From positions 963,446 through 1,027,445 of the forward strand of contig CANLKV010000001.1 in the NCBI GenBank assembly GCA_947491755.1: a stretch of DNA of 64,000 nucleotides, written 5' to 3'. The notes below the pieces were generated by a model, which was not told where the DNA came from, ran no database searches, and was given only the letters and a program-made list of their open reading frames with translations. Below are positions 27,527 to 36,807 of this stretch, one piece after another; within the stretch, counting starts at the first letter, position 1, and every line of letters begins with the position of its first letter. Made by a program: the position numbers and the translations under genes. This DNA is from an uncultured Nonlabens sp. GTDB taxonomy: Bacteria; Bacteroidota; Bacteroidia; Flavobacteriales; Flavobacteriaceae.

Positions 27527-28675
27527 TCAGGCGGTTGTACTTACCACTTTAATTGTTTTTTTTACTTCTTCTGCTTTTTTACGAGCTTCCTCGATACTTT
27601 GTGCCACTATGGTAACATGTCCCATCTTGCGATAAGGTTGTGTTTCTTTTTTGCCATAAATATGAGGCGTCACCCCATCCATAGCAAGAATATCTTCAAT
27701 ACCATCGTAAATCACGGGTCCAGTATAGCCCTCTTCTCCCACTAGGTTGACCATCACGGCGGGTAATATGGTGTCTGTATTCCCTAGTGGTAAGTTTAAT
27801 ACACAACGCACGTGTTGCTCAAATTGATCGGTAATTGATCCTTCAATAGAATAGTGTCCGCTATTGTGGGGACGCGGTGCTACCTCGTTAATTAGTAAAG
27901 TCCCTTCTTTTGTAAGAAACATTTCTACGGCGAGCAGACCTACATGACCGTAAGCTTGTGAAACTTTAAGGGCAAGTTCTCTCGCTTGACTTGTGATTTG
28001 ATCATCTATTCTAGCAGGGCATAGAACGTATTCTACCTGATTTGCTTCTGGATGAAATTCCATCTCTACTACCGGGTAGGTAATCATATCACCACTGGCG
28101 TTGCGTGCCACTATAACAGCCAGTTCAAGATCAAAATCTACCATGTCCTCATAGATACATTGTTGTGATGGTAAATCTTCAAGATCTTTATGAGACCTGA
28201 TTACTTTTACGCCTTTTCCATCATATCCTCCTTCTGCGCTTTTCCATATAAACGGATAGGACCTTTCATGGTTTTGTTGTGGTTGCTCATGTACTTCAAA
28301 TCCTGCTGTAGGTAGTTGATGTTGCTGGTAAAAAGTTTTTTGAGTGGCTTTATTTTTAATCAATTCTAGCACTCTTGAGCTGGGAGATACCGCGATTCCT
28401 TCATCCTCTAAATCTTTTAATGCTTTTACATTTACATTTTCTATCTCAATGGTCAGTACATCTACTTGACGTCCCATTTCCATAACAGCATCATAATCTG
28501 TAATATCACCTTCAAAAAACACTGTTGATCCCTCAAAAGCTGGGGCGGTATCTGCACTGTCCATCACATAAGTTTGAATGTCCCACTTGCGCGTTGTGTA
28601 AAGCATCATTTTACCCAGCTGGCCGCCGCCCAAAATACCTAATCGAAAGTCTGAAGAAAAAAGTGTGTTATTCAT
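27527..28675 (-). CDS. purK: 5-(carboxyamino)imidazole ribonucleotide synthase
   Basis: A 382-residue ATP-grasp enzyme that carboxylates AIR to N5-CAIR in de novo purine synthesis. It shows the N-terminal GILGGGQLGKMM (13-24), the ATP-grasp strand KSAEGGYDGKGV, and the catalytic region LLINEVAPRPHNSGHYSIEG. It is divergent from the hpt-adk fusion, so two purine-related genes share one 267-bp control region. purE is not in the window. Confidence 0.95.
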   Translation of the reverse strand: MNNTLFSSDFRLGILGGGQLGKMMLYTTRKWDIQTYVMDSADTAPAFEGSTVFFEGDITDYDAVMEMGRQVDVLTIEIENVNVKALKDLEDEGIAVSPSSRVLELIKNKATQKTFYQQHQLPTAGFEVHEQPQQNHERSYPFIWKSAEGGYDGKGVKVIRSHKDLEDLPSQQCIYEDMVDFDLELAVIVARNASGDMITYPVVEMEFHPEANQVEYVLCPARIDDQITSQARELALKVSQAYGHVGLLAVEMFLTKEGTLLINEVAPRPHNSGHYSIEGSITDQFEQHVRCVLNLPLGNTDTILPAVMVNLVGEEGYTGPVIYDGIEDILAMDGVTPHIYGKKETQPYRKMGHVTIVAQSIEEARKKAEEVKKTIKVVSTTA

Positions 28676-28841
28676 GGGTCAAAAATAAAGTTTCTATTTT
28701 GTTTTAAAACCCTATGTGTAATAAACTCGCGTTAGTGATTGTAGTGTAAATCCTTTTATAACTAGTGACTGCATATAGCGGTCATTGTTATAAAAGATTG
28801 CAGCGCAAAGCACGGCCGCAGGCAACGCCCTTACCTTACAT

Positions 28842-28857
28842 CAATACAGCTGTATTG
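28842..28857. promoter_or_regulatory. 16-bp palindrome in the purK/hpt-adk divergent region
   Basis: CAATACAGCTGTATTG is a perfect palindrome lying about 85 bp before the hpt-adk start and 167 bp from the purK start. It could be an operator for a dimeric regulator of purine genes; no regulator is identified and the role is inferred. Confidence 0.4.
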
Positions 28858-28918
28858 TGATCAATTAGAATGTCTTGAATAACTGCACAATACCAAATAG
28901 CTGCCGCTATCAAATTAC

Positions 28919-28926
28919 TATCTTTG
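28919..28926 (+). promoter_or_regulatory. TAnnTTTG -7 element before hpt-adk
   Basis: TATCTTTG matches the Bacteroidota -7 consensus exactly and lies 16 bp before the GTG start. I see no good TTTG at the -33 position. Confidence 0.5.
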
Positions 28927-28942
28927 CATAAATTCTATTACC

Positions 28943-30046
28943 GTGATCCAGCTGCACGATCTTTATTTTAAACCTTATTTAAGCGCTCAAGAAATACATA
29001 GTGCCATTGAAAATCTGGCCTATCAGGTAAATCGGGACCTTAAGGATAAAAACCCCATATTTTTAGGTGTGCTCAATGGTAGTTATATGGTGCTTGCCGA
29101 TTTAACGCGCAAGTTCAATGGTGATTGTGAGATAGGATTTATACGCACCAGCAGCTATAAAGGTACCCAGTCAACTGGGAGGATCCAGCTGGACATAAAT
29201 CTAGATATAGACCTGGCTAATAGGGTTGTGGTGATCGTAGAGGATATCGTGGATACTGGACTTACAGTTGAAGCACTATCACAGGAGCTGCAATCTTACA
29301 GTCCTGCTGCTTTGTATGTTGCTACTCTTTTTTTAAAGCCAGAAGTCTACAATAGAGAGTTGCGTATCGATTATATAGGTCAAAATATAGCAAACAAATT
29401 TGTCGTAGGATACGGCATGGATTATAATAACCTAGGGCGCAACCTGCCCGAACTTTATGTGCAAACACACAAAATGAAAAACATCGTATTATTTGGCCCT
29501 CCGGGCGCAGGAAAGGGAACCCAGGCAGAACGTTTAAAAGATAAATATGGACTGGTACATATCTCTACTGGTGACGTTTTTAGATACAATATTAAAAATG
29601 AGACAGAGCTGGGTACCCTTGCAAAATCTTTTATGGATAAAGGGAATCTTGTTCCTGACGAGGTGACTATTAAAATGCTCAATGCCGAGGTGGATAAGAA
29701 TCCAGAGGCTACGGGATTCATTTTTGATGGTTTTCCTAGGACTGAGGCACAAGCGCGGGCGCTAGATCAACTACTAGAAAGTAAAAACTCGGAAGTGAGT
29801 GGAATGGTGGCATTAGAGGTTGATGACGAGGTGTTAGTACAACGATTGCTTGATCGTGGTAAAAGCAGTGGTAGACCTGACGACGCAAACGAGTCTGTGA
29901 TAAGGGATCGTATAAAGGTGTATTATAATCAAACAGCTCCACTTAAAAATTATTACCAGGAACAGAATAAATACTACGGAGTTGATGGCGTGGGGTCTGT
30001 TGATCAAATCACGGACAGATTGAGCGTTGAGTTTGATAAGTTGTAA
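28943..30046 (+). CDS. adk: Fused hypoxanthine phosphoribosyltransferase / adenylate kinase
   Basis: A 367-residue two-domain protein. Residues 1-175 are a purine phosphoribosyltransferase with the PRPP-binding motif VVIVEDIVDTGLT (96-108). Residues 178-367 are a complete adenylate kinase with P-loop GPPGAGKGT (185-193), GFPRTEAQA, and a short lid (DRGKSSGRPDD) lacking zinc cysteines. The first half makes IMP/GMP from bases; the second interconverts AMP, ADP and ATP. It uses a GTG start. An internal ATG at 29474 begins exactly at the kinase, so a separate kinase could also be made. I recall adenylate kinases of this length from related flavobacteria but cannot check that. Confidence 0.93.
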   Translation: MIQLHDLYFKPYLSAQEIHSAIENLAYQVNRDLKDKNPIFLGVLNGSYMVLADLTRKFNGDCEIGFIRTSSYKGTQSTGRIQLDINLDIDLANRVVVIVEDIVDTGLTVEALSQELQSYSPAALYVATLFLKPEVYNRELRIDYIGQNIANKFVVGYGMDYNNLGRNLPELYVQTHKMKNIVLFGPPGAGKGTQAERLKDKYGLVHISTGDVFRYNIKNETELGTLAKSFMDKGNLVPDEVTIKMLNAEVDKNPEATGFIFDGFPRTEAQARALDQLLESKNSEVSGMVALEVDDEVLVQRLLDRGKSSGRPDDANESVIRDRIKVYYNQTAPLKNYYQEQNKYYGVDGVGSVDQITDRLSVEFDKL

Positions 30047-30089
30047 CCCACAACAAGTATAGTGTGCTCTCAAATAAAAGGATAAGATT

Positions 30090-31097
30090 ATGACAGAAGG
30101 AAATTTTGTAGATTATACTAAGGTTCATTTAGAATCAGGACGTGGTGGTAAAGGGAGTACGCACTTGCACCGTGAGAAATATATTGAAAAAGGCGGTCCT
30201 GACGGTGGTGATGGTGGTCGCGGCGGTCATATCATTTTAAGAGGGAATAAAAACCTATGGACGCTCTATCATTTTAAATATAAACGTCATTTTAAAGCGG
30301 CACAGGGTGGCAACGGAGCAAAGCAACGTCGCAGTGGTGAGGATGGAGAAGATATTTATATCGATCTACCATTAGGTACCGTAGTAAAAGATACAGAGAC
30401 TGGTAAAATTGTCCACGAGGTTCTAGAAGATGGTGATGAGTTTATAATATGTGAAGGCGGTATGGGTGGCCGTGGAAACTGGCATTTTAAAAGTTCCACA
30501 CGACAAACGCCCAGGTATGCACAGCCTGGTATCGATGGTCAAGCTTTAGAGGTGACCTTTGAACTTAAAATACTTGCAGATGTTGGTCTTGTGGGTTTCC
30601 CCAATGCTGGTAAATCAACTTTACTATCTGTACTAACCGCTGCAAAGCCAAAAATTGCCAATTATGAATTCACAACCTTAAAGCCCAATCTAGGTATTGT
30701 AGAATATCGGGACTTTCAAACTTTTGTGATTGCAGATATTCCAGGAATAATTGAGGGAGCAGCAGAGGGTAAGGGTATAGGTCACCGCTTTTTGCGTCAT
30801 ATCGAACGCAACTCTACTTTGCTATTTATGATTCCTGCAGATGCAGATGATCTTGCTGCAGAATATCAAATATTACTCAATGAATTGCGCAAATACAATC
30901 CAGAAATGCTTGACAAAGAACGATTTGTAGCAATCACTAAGTCAGATATGCTGGATGATCAAATGATAGGTGAGATGAAAGAGCTACTTGATGAACAAGG
31001 AGCATTTAATGGTGCGCCATATATGTTCATAAGTTCCATAAGCCAGATGAATCTACAACCCCTCAAGGATCAGTTATGGTCCATGTTAAATACTTAA
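30090..31097 (+). CDS. obgE: GTPase ObgE/CgtA
   Basis: A 335-residue Obg GTPase. The Gly-rich Obg domain (1-158) contains [12 protein letters not shown] and [16 protein letters not shown], and is followed by the G domain with G1 GFPNAGKST (169-177), G3 DIPGI and G4 TKSD. It acts in late 50S subunit assembly and stress signalling. It has no C-terminal TGS or extra domain, the usual short form in Bacteroidota. It follows hpt-adk after 43 bp. Confidence 0.96.
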   Translation: MTEGNFVDYTKVHLESGRGGKGSTHLHREKYIEKGGPDGGDGGRGGHIILRGNKNLWTLYHFKYKRHFKAAQGGNGAKQRRSGEDGEDIYIDLPLGTVVKDTETGKIVHEVLEDGDEFIICEGGMGGRGNWHFKSSTRQTPRYAQPGIDGQALEVTFELKILADVGLVGFPNAGKSTLLSVLTAAKPKIANYEFTTLKPNLGIVEYRDFQTFVIADIPGIIEGAAEGKGIGHRFLRHIERNSTLLFMIPADADDLAAEYQILLNELRKYNPEMLDKERFVAITKSDMLDDQMIGEMKELLDEQGAFNGAPYMFISSISQMNLQPLKDQLWSMLNT

Positions 31098-31225
31098 AAC
31101 TGGTTTATTTAATCAGCCTCCTTTATTAGATAAAATCAACGCATCTCTATTGGAGACGCGCATTACCGTAGTGCACCATGGTGAATACATACGTTAAGAT
31201 AGAATAGGAGTGATAATGGCGCTAT

Positions 31226-31669
31226 TTATGCCCCAAACTGCTTGAAATGGTGGTCTAAATGTTTCCATTGCATGATACCCCATTGCTCTTTAGTAAAATG
31301 TCCAAAGACGGGATGTTTGCGCCTATTTTCATTATTTCGATCGTACCACAATTCTTGCATCCATTGGTCTAATTTTTCCTTTTCACTTTCAAAATCATAC
31401 CGGTCTACTATTTGTAGCCGTTTAGGTGTAGGCGTATTTTTTTTGAAAGGTTTAGGGCTGTAAAGCATCTTTTTAAATAGCAGTCGGATGATAAAATTGC
31501 CTTTCATCTGGATCTTTTCTTTACCTAGCGCTGTTTGTATGGGGTATTGACAGTGCTTAAACATTTGTGCCGCATTCATCTTGCCCCACAAGGGTGTGGC
31601 GGTAGCAGGAATACTGTCCAGTCGTTTTCTCAAATCCTGGTAGGTTGTCTCGTCAAAAAATGATTTCAT
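31226..31669 (-). CDS. DUF1569 (DinB-like four-helix) protein
   Basis: A 147-residue protein that matches the DUF1569 family of the DinB superfamily, with the typical start (LRKRLDSIPATATPLWGKM, NAAQMFKHC) and end (HPVFGHFTKEQWGIMQWKHL, DHHFKQFG). Conserved His residues could bind metal as in other DinB-like proteins. The function is unknown. It is 19 bp downstream of the NamZ-like gene on the same strand, so probably co-transcribed, and converges on obgE. Confidence 0.82.
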   Translation of the reverse strand: MKSFFDETTYQDLRKRLDSIPATATPLWGKMNAAQMFKHCQYPIQTALGKEKIQMKGNFIIRLLFKKMLYSPKPFKKNTPTPKRLQIVDRYDFESEKEKLDQWMQELWYDRNNENRRKHPVFGHFTKEQWGIMQWKHLDHHFKQFGA

Positions 31670-31688
31670 GGTGCTATCTTCTATGCAA

Positions 31689-33008
31689 TTATGGATAGAT
31701 TAAATAAGGCGCTCTTCTTTCATTGTATTCCTCCAGACCTTTTTGCCATGTGGCACTAATCTCTTCGGCGCTCATGCCTTTTTCTATTTGTTCTTGTAAG
31801 ATATCAGTGCCTGCAAGTTTAGTAAAAAACGAGTTGAAAAAGTTTGTCTTTGATGGCGCTTTTGCGAAAGCGTCTATTACAAAATCCAGTTTTAAGCGGT
31901 CTAGGCTAGGATGATTTCTCAGGTCTACGCCATAACATTTCTTGCCATTAAACAACGGGCGTTTTGCACCTCGATTGGGCGATGGTATAAAAGAAAAATC
32001 TCGATACTTGGCTAGTGATGGAGAACCGTAAACTTGAAATTGCATGTCGGTACCACGGCCCACACTGACCTCTGCCCCCTCAAAAAAACAGAGGCTAGGG
32101 TAGAGGTTGATGGATTGAGCATTAGGTAAATTAGGGGATGGTGCAATGGGCAATATATAAGGCGTGTCATGAGTATAGTCTGCTACAGGGATTACTGTAA
32201 TAGCAGCTTGCTGGCCATAATCCAGCCATTTTTCACCATTGATCATTTGAGCATATTCCCCTATGGTCATACCGTGCACCACAGGCACAGGATGCATACC
32301 TACAAAACTTTTATGCTTGTAATCCAGGATAGGGCCATCTACATAATGTCCATTAGGATTAGGCCGATCTAGAATTAAAATTTCCTTCTCATTTTCGGCA
32401 GCAGCTTCCATGACATAGTGCAGTGTCGATATGTAGGTATAGAAGCGGGCGCCCACATCCTGTATGTCAAAGATTATAATATCAATATCATTTAATTGTT
32501 GGGTACTAGGTTTTTTATTAGCGCCGTATAGAGATATAATAGGGATTCCAGTCTCTTGATCTACACCGTCTGCAACGGCAGCTCCAGCATCTGCATCGCC
32601 TCTAAAACCATGCTCTGGTGCAAATACTTTTTTTACATCTACTCCTCTTGCCAGCAATGTGTCTACTAGGTGCACATAGCGCACACGCTCTGTTTGATCC
32701 CAGGTACGTCTCTCTTCTCTTGTACTGGTATTGACTACACTAGTTTGATTACCAACGACCGCGACGCTTTTACCAGTAAGCAATTTGATATATTTTTCCA
32801 TCTGGTCTGCAGCTGGTATAGGTATATTTTGCAAAGGAGTTACCAGCCGGGTGCTGTCTAGGCGTGTAGCTGTGGTTTTTTTCAAATCCTTGGGTGCAGT
32901 TTGGTATGTGTTATTTATTCCTGCATCACAAGATGCTATCGCAAAAGCGAAAGCGATTATGGTATATTTGAAAACTGAAGTAAAATTTGTGAATTTAGAG
33001 TATTTCAT
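31689..33008 (-). CDS. NamZ-like exo-beta-N-acetylmuramidase (DUF1343) lipoprotein
   Basis: About 439 residues from the ATG at 33008. I chose this start because it gives a lipoprotein signal ending AIASC; the open frame upstream to 33188 is hydrophobic sequence antisense to the permease. Family motifs include VAVVGNQTSVV, FAPEHGFRG, FDIQDVGARFYTYISTLHY, LDRPNPNG, SVGRGTDMQFQVYG and the end NERRAPYLIY. The DUF1343 family includes NamZ, which releases terminal MurNAc in peptidoglycan recycling. Two palindrome relics lie within it: DAFAKAP near the C-terminus and AFAFAIAS in the signal peptide. Its 5' end overlaps the divergent permease gene. Confidence 0.9.
   Translation of the reverse strand: MKYSKFTNFTSVFKYTIIAFAFAIASCDAGINNTYQTAPKDLKKTTATRLDSTRLVTPLQNIPIPAADQMEKYIKLLTGKSVAVVGNQTSVVNTSTREERRTWDQTERVRYVHLVDTLLARGVDVKKVFAPEHGFRGDADAGAAVADGVDQETGIPIISLYGANKKPSTQQLNDIDIIIFDIQDVGARFYTYISTLHYVMEAAAENEKEILILDRPNPNGHYVDGPILDYKHKSFVGMHPVPVVHGMTIGEYAQMINGEKWLDYGQQAAITVIPVADYTHDTPYILPIAPSPNLPNAQSINLYPSLCFFEGAEVSVGRGTDMQFQVYGSPSLAKYRDFSFIPSPNRGAKRPLFNGKKCYGVDLRNHPSLDRLKLDFVIDAFAKAPSKTNFFNSFFTKLAGTDILQEQIEKGMSAEEISATWQKGLEEYNERRAPYLIYP
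31857..31872. repeat. Palindrome, one-mismatch copy (in namZ-like gene)
   Basis: CGCTTTTGCGAAAGCG differs from the consensus at one base. Read on the minus strand as A-F-A-K-A. Confidence 0.85.
32940..32955. repeat. Half-decayed palindrome relic
   Basis: CGCAAAAGCGAAAGCG keeps the right half and the outer left CGC (4 mismatches to the 16-mer). It lies in the NamZ-like signal peptide coding region. Confidence 0.45.
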
Positions 33009-34221
33009 AGCGCGTCGTGTACAGCATAGTACAGAATATAAAAATAGCGTAAGTGCGCCGATAATTAAAATTGCTACAGCAGCAATTGCCATCGGGATGA
33101 TCGTGATGATTATCGCTGTAGCAACCGGTGTGGGATTGCAAAAAAAGATAAAAGAGAAAGTTAGTGCTTTCAATGGTGATGTGACCATTTCTCTTTACGA
33201 TCGTAATAATTCGATAACCACTACAAGGCCCATATCAATATACCAGGAGTTTTATCCCGATTTTAAATCAGTTCCAGAAGTAAGTCACATACAGGCGGTA
33301 GCTACAAAAGGAGCGATGATACGCACTGCGACAGATTTTGAAGGAGTTATACTTAAAGGTGTAGGCAACGATTATCAATGGGAAAGTTTTGAAGAATTTT
33401 TAATTGAAGGGTCAATACCAGATGTTTCTCAAGAGGCGACCTCAAAAGATATTTTAATAAGCGATGATATTGCACGTAGGCTTAATCTTAAAGTAGGGGA
33501 CAAAGCTCCTACCTATTTCATTAAAGAAAATGAAGAGCCACTCGCCCGTGCCTTTACTGTAAGCGGCATCTATGACAGCGGACTTGCAGAGTATGATACA
33601 AAGTTTATTATAGGTGACTTACGTAACATACAGAAAATCAATAAATGGAATGATGACGAGGTGGGCAAATTTGAGGTGTTTATAGAAAATTTTGATCGCA
33701 TCGATCAAGTGGGTAGAGATATTTACGTTAACGTACCTCAAATATTTGACGCAGTGACTATAAAGGATCAATATCGTACAATTTTTCAATGGCTAGCGCT
33801 ACTAGATAGCAATATATATGGCATCATAGGCATTATTCTGATAGTTGGTATCATTAATATGATCACCGCATTACTGGTATTAATATTAGATCGTACGGGT
33901 ATGATAGGATTGCTCAAATCTCTAGGTGCTACAGACTGGACGGTACGTAAAATTTTTCTATACAATGCAATGGCACTTATAGTCAAGGGTTTGTTATGGG
34001 GTAATTTTATAGGTCTGGGAGTGGTCGCTGTGCAATATTTTTTTGCACCACTGCGTCTGGATCCATCTACCTATTACGTGAGCGAGGCGCCCGTATACAT
34101 CTCGTGGTGGCAAATTGCCCTGCTCAATACTGGTACATTGATCATCTGTCTACTGGTTTTGATCATCCCCACTTACGTTATAAGCCGCATCTCGCCAGTA
34201 AAAGCCATGAGGTTTGAGTAA
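32989..34221 (+). CDS. ABC transporter permease, LolC/LolE (FtsX) family
   Basis: About 410 residues from the GTG at 32989, chosen because family members begin NLEYFIARR; the ATG at 32959 is the alternative. The layout is an N-terminal membrane helix (about 30-50, PIIKIATAAIAIGMIVMI), a large periplasmic MacB-like domain, and three C-terminal helices, with FtsX motifs such as LLDSNIYGIIGIILIVGIIN and GLLKSLGATDWTVRKIF. LolC/E extract lipoproteins from the inner membrane; other family members have different cargo, and no ATPase gene is adjacent. The start overlaps the divergent NamZ-like start by about 20 bp. Confidence 0.85.
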   Translation: MNLEYFIARRVQHSTEYKNSVSAPIIKIATAAIAIGMIVMIIAVATGVGLQKKIKEKVSAFNGDVTISLYDRNNSITTTRPISIYQEFYPDFKSVPEVSHIQAVATKGAMIRTATDFEGVILKGVGNDYQWESFEEFLIEGSIPDVSQEATSKDILISDDIARRLNLKVGDKAPTYFIKENEEPLARAFTVSGIYDSGLAEYDTKFIIGDLRNIQKINKWNDDEVGKFEVFIENFDRIDQVGRDIYVNVPQIFDAVTIKDQYRTIFQWLALLDSNIYGIIGIILIVGIINMITALLVLILDRTGMIGLLKSLGATDWTVRKIFLYNAMALIVKGLLWGNFIGLGVVAVQYFFAPLRLDPSTYYVSEAPVYISWWQIALLNTGTLIICLLVLIIPTYVISRISPVKAMRFE

Positions 34222-34235
34222 GTAGATTATAGTTC

Positions 34236-34249
34236 GCTTTCGCGAAAGC
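34236..34249. repeat. GCTTTCGCGAAAGC palindrome, copy 8 (intergenic)
   Basis: Exact 14-bp core with a TTC left flank, 15 bp after the permease stop codon. Confidence 0.93.
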
Positions 34250-34318
34250 AAACACAATAACCTTCCTTCTCTATAAAATATGCCATAGTTTTACTCATGA
34301 TACCTTAATACAAAATCC

Positions 34319-34326
34319 TAAATTTG
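34319..34326 (+). promoter_or_regulatory. TAnnTTTG -7 element before the cysteine synthase gene
   Basis: TAAATTTG followed by C matches the Bacteroidota -7 box and lies 18 bp before the start codon. The -33 TTTG is not clear. Confidence 0.5.
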
Positions 34327-34344
34327 CACTCGCAAAACTAGAAC

Positions 34345-35343
34345 ATGAAGTACGCAGAAAATATACTGGAGACCATAGGTAACACCCCTCTTATAAAAAT
34401 GAATAAACTGGTCGAGGATTTGCCATGTCTTGTTCTAGCAAAATATGAAACTTTTAATCCAGGTAATAGTGTTAAGGATCGTATGGGTCTTCAAATGATT
34501 GAAGATGCCGAGGCTGATGGCCGTCTTAAACCAGGAGGGACTATTATCGAGGGGACTAGCGGTAATACTGGTATGGGACTCGCGCTAGCTGCAATTATAA
34601 AAGGCTATAAATTAATCTGTGTATTAAGCGACAAACAGTCCAAAGAAAAAATGGATATACTGCGTGCCGTAGGGGCAGAGGTTCACGTTTGCCCTACCGA
34701 TGTAGCGCCAGACGATCCACAATCCTATTATTCTACCAGTAAACGACTAAGTGAAGAAATTCCTAATTCATGGTATGTAAATCAGTATGATAATCCATCT
34801 AACTGCAAGGCACATTACATGAGCACTGGCCCTGAAATATGGGAACAAACAGATGGTAAGGTTACTCATTTTGTGGTAGGAGTAGGTACGGGCGGCACCA
34901 TATCAGGCGTAGGAACCTATTTGAAGGGTAAGAATCCTGATGTCAAAATATGGGGAATCGATACTTATGGTTCCGTCTTTAAAAAGTACCACGAGACTGG
35001 AATTTTTGATGAAAAAGAGATTTATCCTTATGTAACGGAAGGTATAGGAGAAGATATCCTGCCTTTGAACGTGCGTTTTGAGGTGATTGATGGTTTTACT
35101 AAAGTTACTGACAAAGATGCCGCTATTTACACCCGCAGACTTGCAAAAGAGGAAGGGATGTTTTTAGGTAACAGTGCAGGTGCAGCCATTAAAGGATTGC
35201 TACAAATACATGAGGAAGTGGGCTTTACCAAAGACGATGTAGTCGTTATCTTGTATCACGACCACGGGTCTAGATATGTAGGCAAATTCTTCAATGATGA
35301 TTGGATGGCTAGCAAAGGCTGGTTAGATAATCAGGAATCTTAA
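34345..35343 (+). CDS. PLP-dependent cysteine synthase / cystathionine beta-synthase family enzyme
   Basis: A 332-residue fold-type II PLP enzyme. The PLP lysine is Lys44 in NPGNSVKDRMG, the substrate loop is TSGNTG (71-76), and the phosphate-binding loop is GVGTGGTISG. The enzyme makes cysteine from O-acetylserine and sulfide, or cystathionine from serine and homocysteine. The sequence around DVAPDDPQSYYSTSKRL and QYDNPSNCKAHY resembles cystathionine beta-synthase catalytic domains more than CysK, but there are no C-terminal CBS domains. I leave the exact reaction open. Confidence 0.88.
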   Translation: MKYAENILETIGNTPLIKMNKLVEDLPCLVLAKYETFNPGNSVKDRMGLQMIEDAEADGRLKPGGTIIEGTSGNTGMGLALAAIIKGYKLICVLSDKQSKEKMDILRAVGAEVHVCPTDVAPDDPQSYYSTSKRLSEEIPNSWYVNQYDNPSNCKAHYMSTGPEIWEQTDGKVTHFVVGVGTGGTISGVGTYLKGKNPDVKIWGIDTYGSVFKKYHETGIFDEKEIYPYVTEGIGEDILPLNVRFEVIDGFTKVTDKDAAIYTRRLAKEEGMFLGNSAGAAIKGLLQIHEEVGFTKDDVVVILYHDHGSRYVGKFFNDDWMASKGWLDNQES

Positions 35344-35500
35344 ATACTAGACAGGAAATGAATACCTTTCATTGTAACCCGAAGGATGTGTACAGTAGAC
35401 GTTTTTTGACCCTTATCGTTAGTGTACATTTATCTTTAATTTCAAAATGATATATTAACTCTATAGAAATCAACTATTTTTAGCTTGATAAGATCAAGCC

Positions 35501-36769
35501 ATGCAAGAAGATTTCATTCATTACCTGTGGAAGTTTAAGGTACTGTCAGGTCTAGTGCTCAAAACAACAGCTGGTCAACCCGTATCCATAAAAACATTAG
35601 GAACACACAATCACCATGCTGGGCCCGACTTTTTTAACGCTAGGTTGCGTATAGGCGATCAACTATGGGCAGGTAATGTAGAGATGCACGTGCGGTCTAG
35701 TGACTGGTATAGACATGGACATGACGACGACCCTGCTTATGACAACGTTGTTTTACATGTGGTCTGGAAACATGATGCAGAAATTTCTCGACGCAGCGAG
35801 ATACATATTCCTGTGCTAGAAGTGGGGCCACTCGTACCAGATGATTTAATTCTTTCTTACACCCGTCTTTTTGCCTACAAAAACAATCAATTTATTAATT
35901 GTGAGAACTCAATAAGCCATGTAGATCCTTTTTTGGTAAAAATGTGGTTAGAAAAGGTCTTTTTACAGCGACTTGAGCAACGTAATGAGCGTCTGGCGAG
36001 AACTTTAAAACACTATAAAAATGACTGGGAGGCGCTCTTTTTCCAGATGCTTTGTCGTGCTTTTGGGACCAAGGTAAATGCAGATGCCTTTGAACAGCTT
36101 GCTACATCTATCGATCAAAGTGTTGTAAGAAAACTAGCCAGGGATGCTTTCCAGCTGGAGGCTGTGTTGATGGGGCAGGCAGGGCTTTTAACGTCCAGTT
36201 TTAATGATAGATATTATAGTCAGCTGGAGCAAGAGTACGCTTACGCGAAAGCGAAATATCAACTGCCTCCTGTACATACTAGCTTGAAATTGTTCAGGCT
36301 GCGACCTGCAAATTATCCTACCGTGCGCCTCTCGCAACTGGCCATGTTATACCATAAAAATCCTTTATTGCTGGGGGAAGTTATTCTTGCTAAAACTAGG
36401 GAAGAAATTCATCAGCTTTTTGAAGTAAAAGCAGCTGCTTACTGGGATGACCATCACCTATTTGATAAACCAACTGCCCACAGGGAAAAAAACTTAAGTG
36501 CAAACTTTATCGATTTGCTTATTATCAATTGCATTGTACCAGTCAAATTTGCTTTTGCACGCTATAATGGCAAAGAGAATCAGGAGGAATTACTCGAATT
36601 AATGGCCAGTTTGCCCGTAGAAAAGAATACGATCGTTTCTAACTTTAAGAAATTAATACCTCTAGAAAATGCACTTGACTCTCAAGCTGTGATCCATTTG
36701 AAAAACAATTACTGTGATCCCAATAAATGTCTCCATTGCGATATAGGGGTGCGATTGATGCGTGAGTGA
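35501..36769 (+). CDS. DUF2851 family protein
   Basis: A 422-residue cytosolic protein of the Bacteroidota family DUF2851. Recognisable are the opening EDFIHYLWKFK, GTHNHHAGPDFFNARLRIG, WAGNVEMHVRSSDWYRHGHD, NVVLHVVW, and a C-terminal cysteine cluster (NNYCDPNKCLHCDIG) that could bind a metal. The function is unknown. Residues YAYAKAK are encoded by a one-mismatch palindrome. The stop overlaps a possible upstream extension of the next gene, so this and the PspC gene are probably co-transcribed. Confidence 0.85.
   Translation: MQEDFIHYLWKFKVLSGLVLKTTAGQPVSIKTLGTHNHHAGPDFFNARLRIGDQLWAGNVEMHVRSSDWYRHGHDDDPAYDNVVLHVVWKHDAEISRRSEIHIPVLEVGPLVPDDLILSYTRLFAYKNNQFINCENSISHVDPFLVKMWLEKVFLQRLEQRNERLARTLKHYKNDWEALFFQMLCRAFGTKVNADAFEQLATSIDQSVVRKLARDAFQLEAVLMGQAGLLTSSFNDRYYSQLEQEYAYAKAKYQLPPVHTSLKLFRLRPANYPTVRLSQLAMLYHKNPLLLGEVILAKTREEIHQLFEVKAAAYWDDHHLFDKPTAHREKNLSANFIDLLIINCIVPVKFAFARYNGKENQEELLELMASLPVEKNTIVSNFKKLIPLENALDSQAVIHLKNNYCDPNKCLHCDIGVRLMRE
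36238..36253. repeat. Palindrome, one-mismatch copy (in DUF2851 gene)
   Basis: CGCTTACGCGAAAGCG; one base differs from consensus. Read as Y-A-Y-A-K-A-K. Confidence 0.85.
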
Positions 36770-36807
36770 TATATGAAATAACGATTTATCTATATTACAT
36801 TTGTAGA

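Noticed and set aside
33009..33188. Upstream start (33188) for the NamZ-like gene and 32785 for the permease
   Set aside because: The extra residues are antisense to the partner gene, precede a good lipobox signal or family-typical N-terminus, and look like chance extension.
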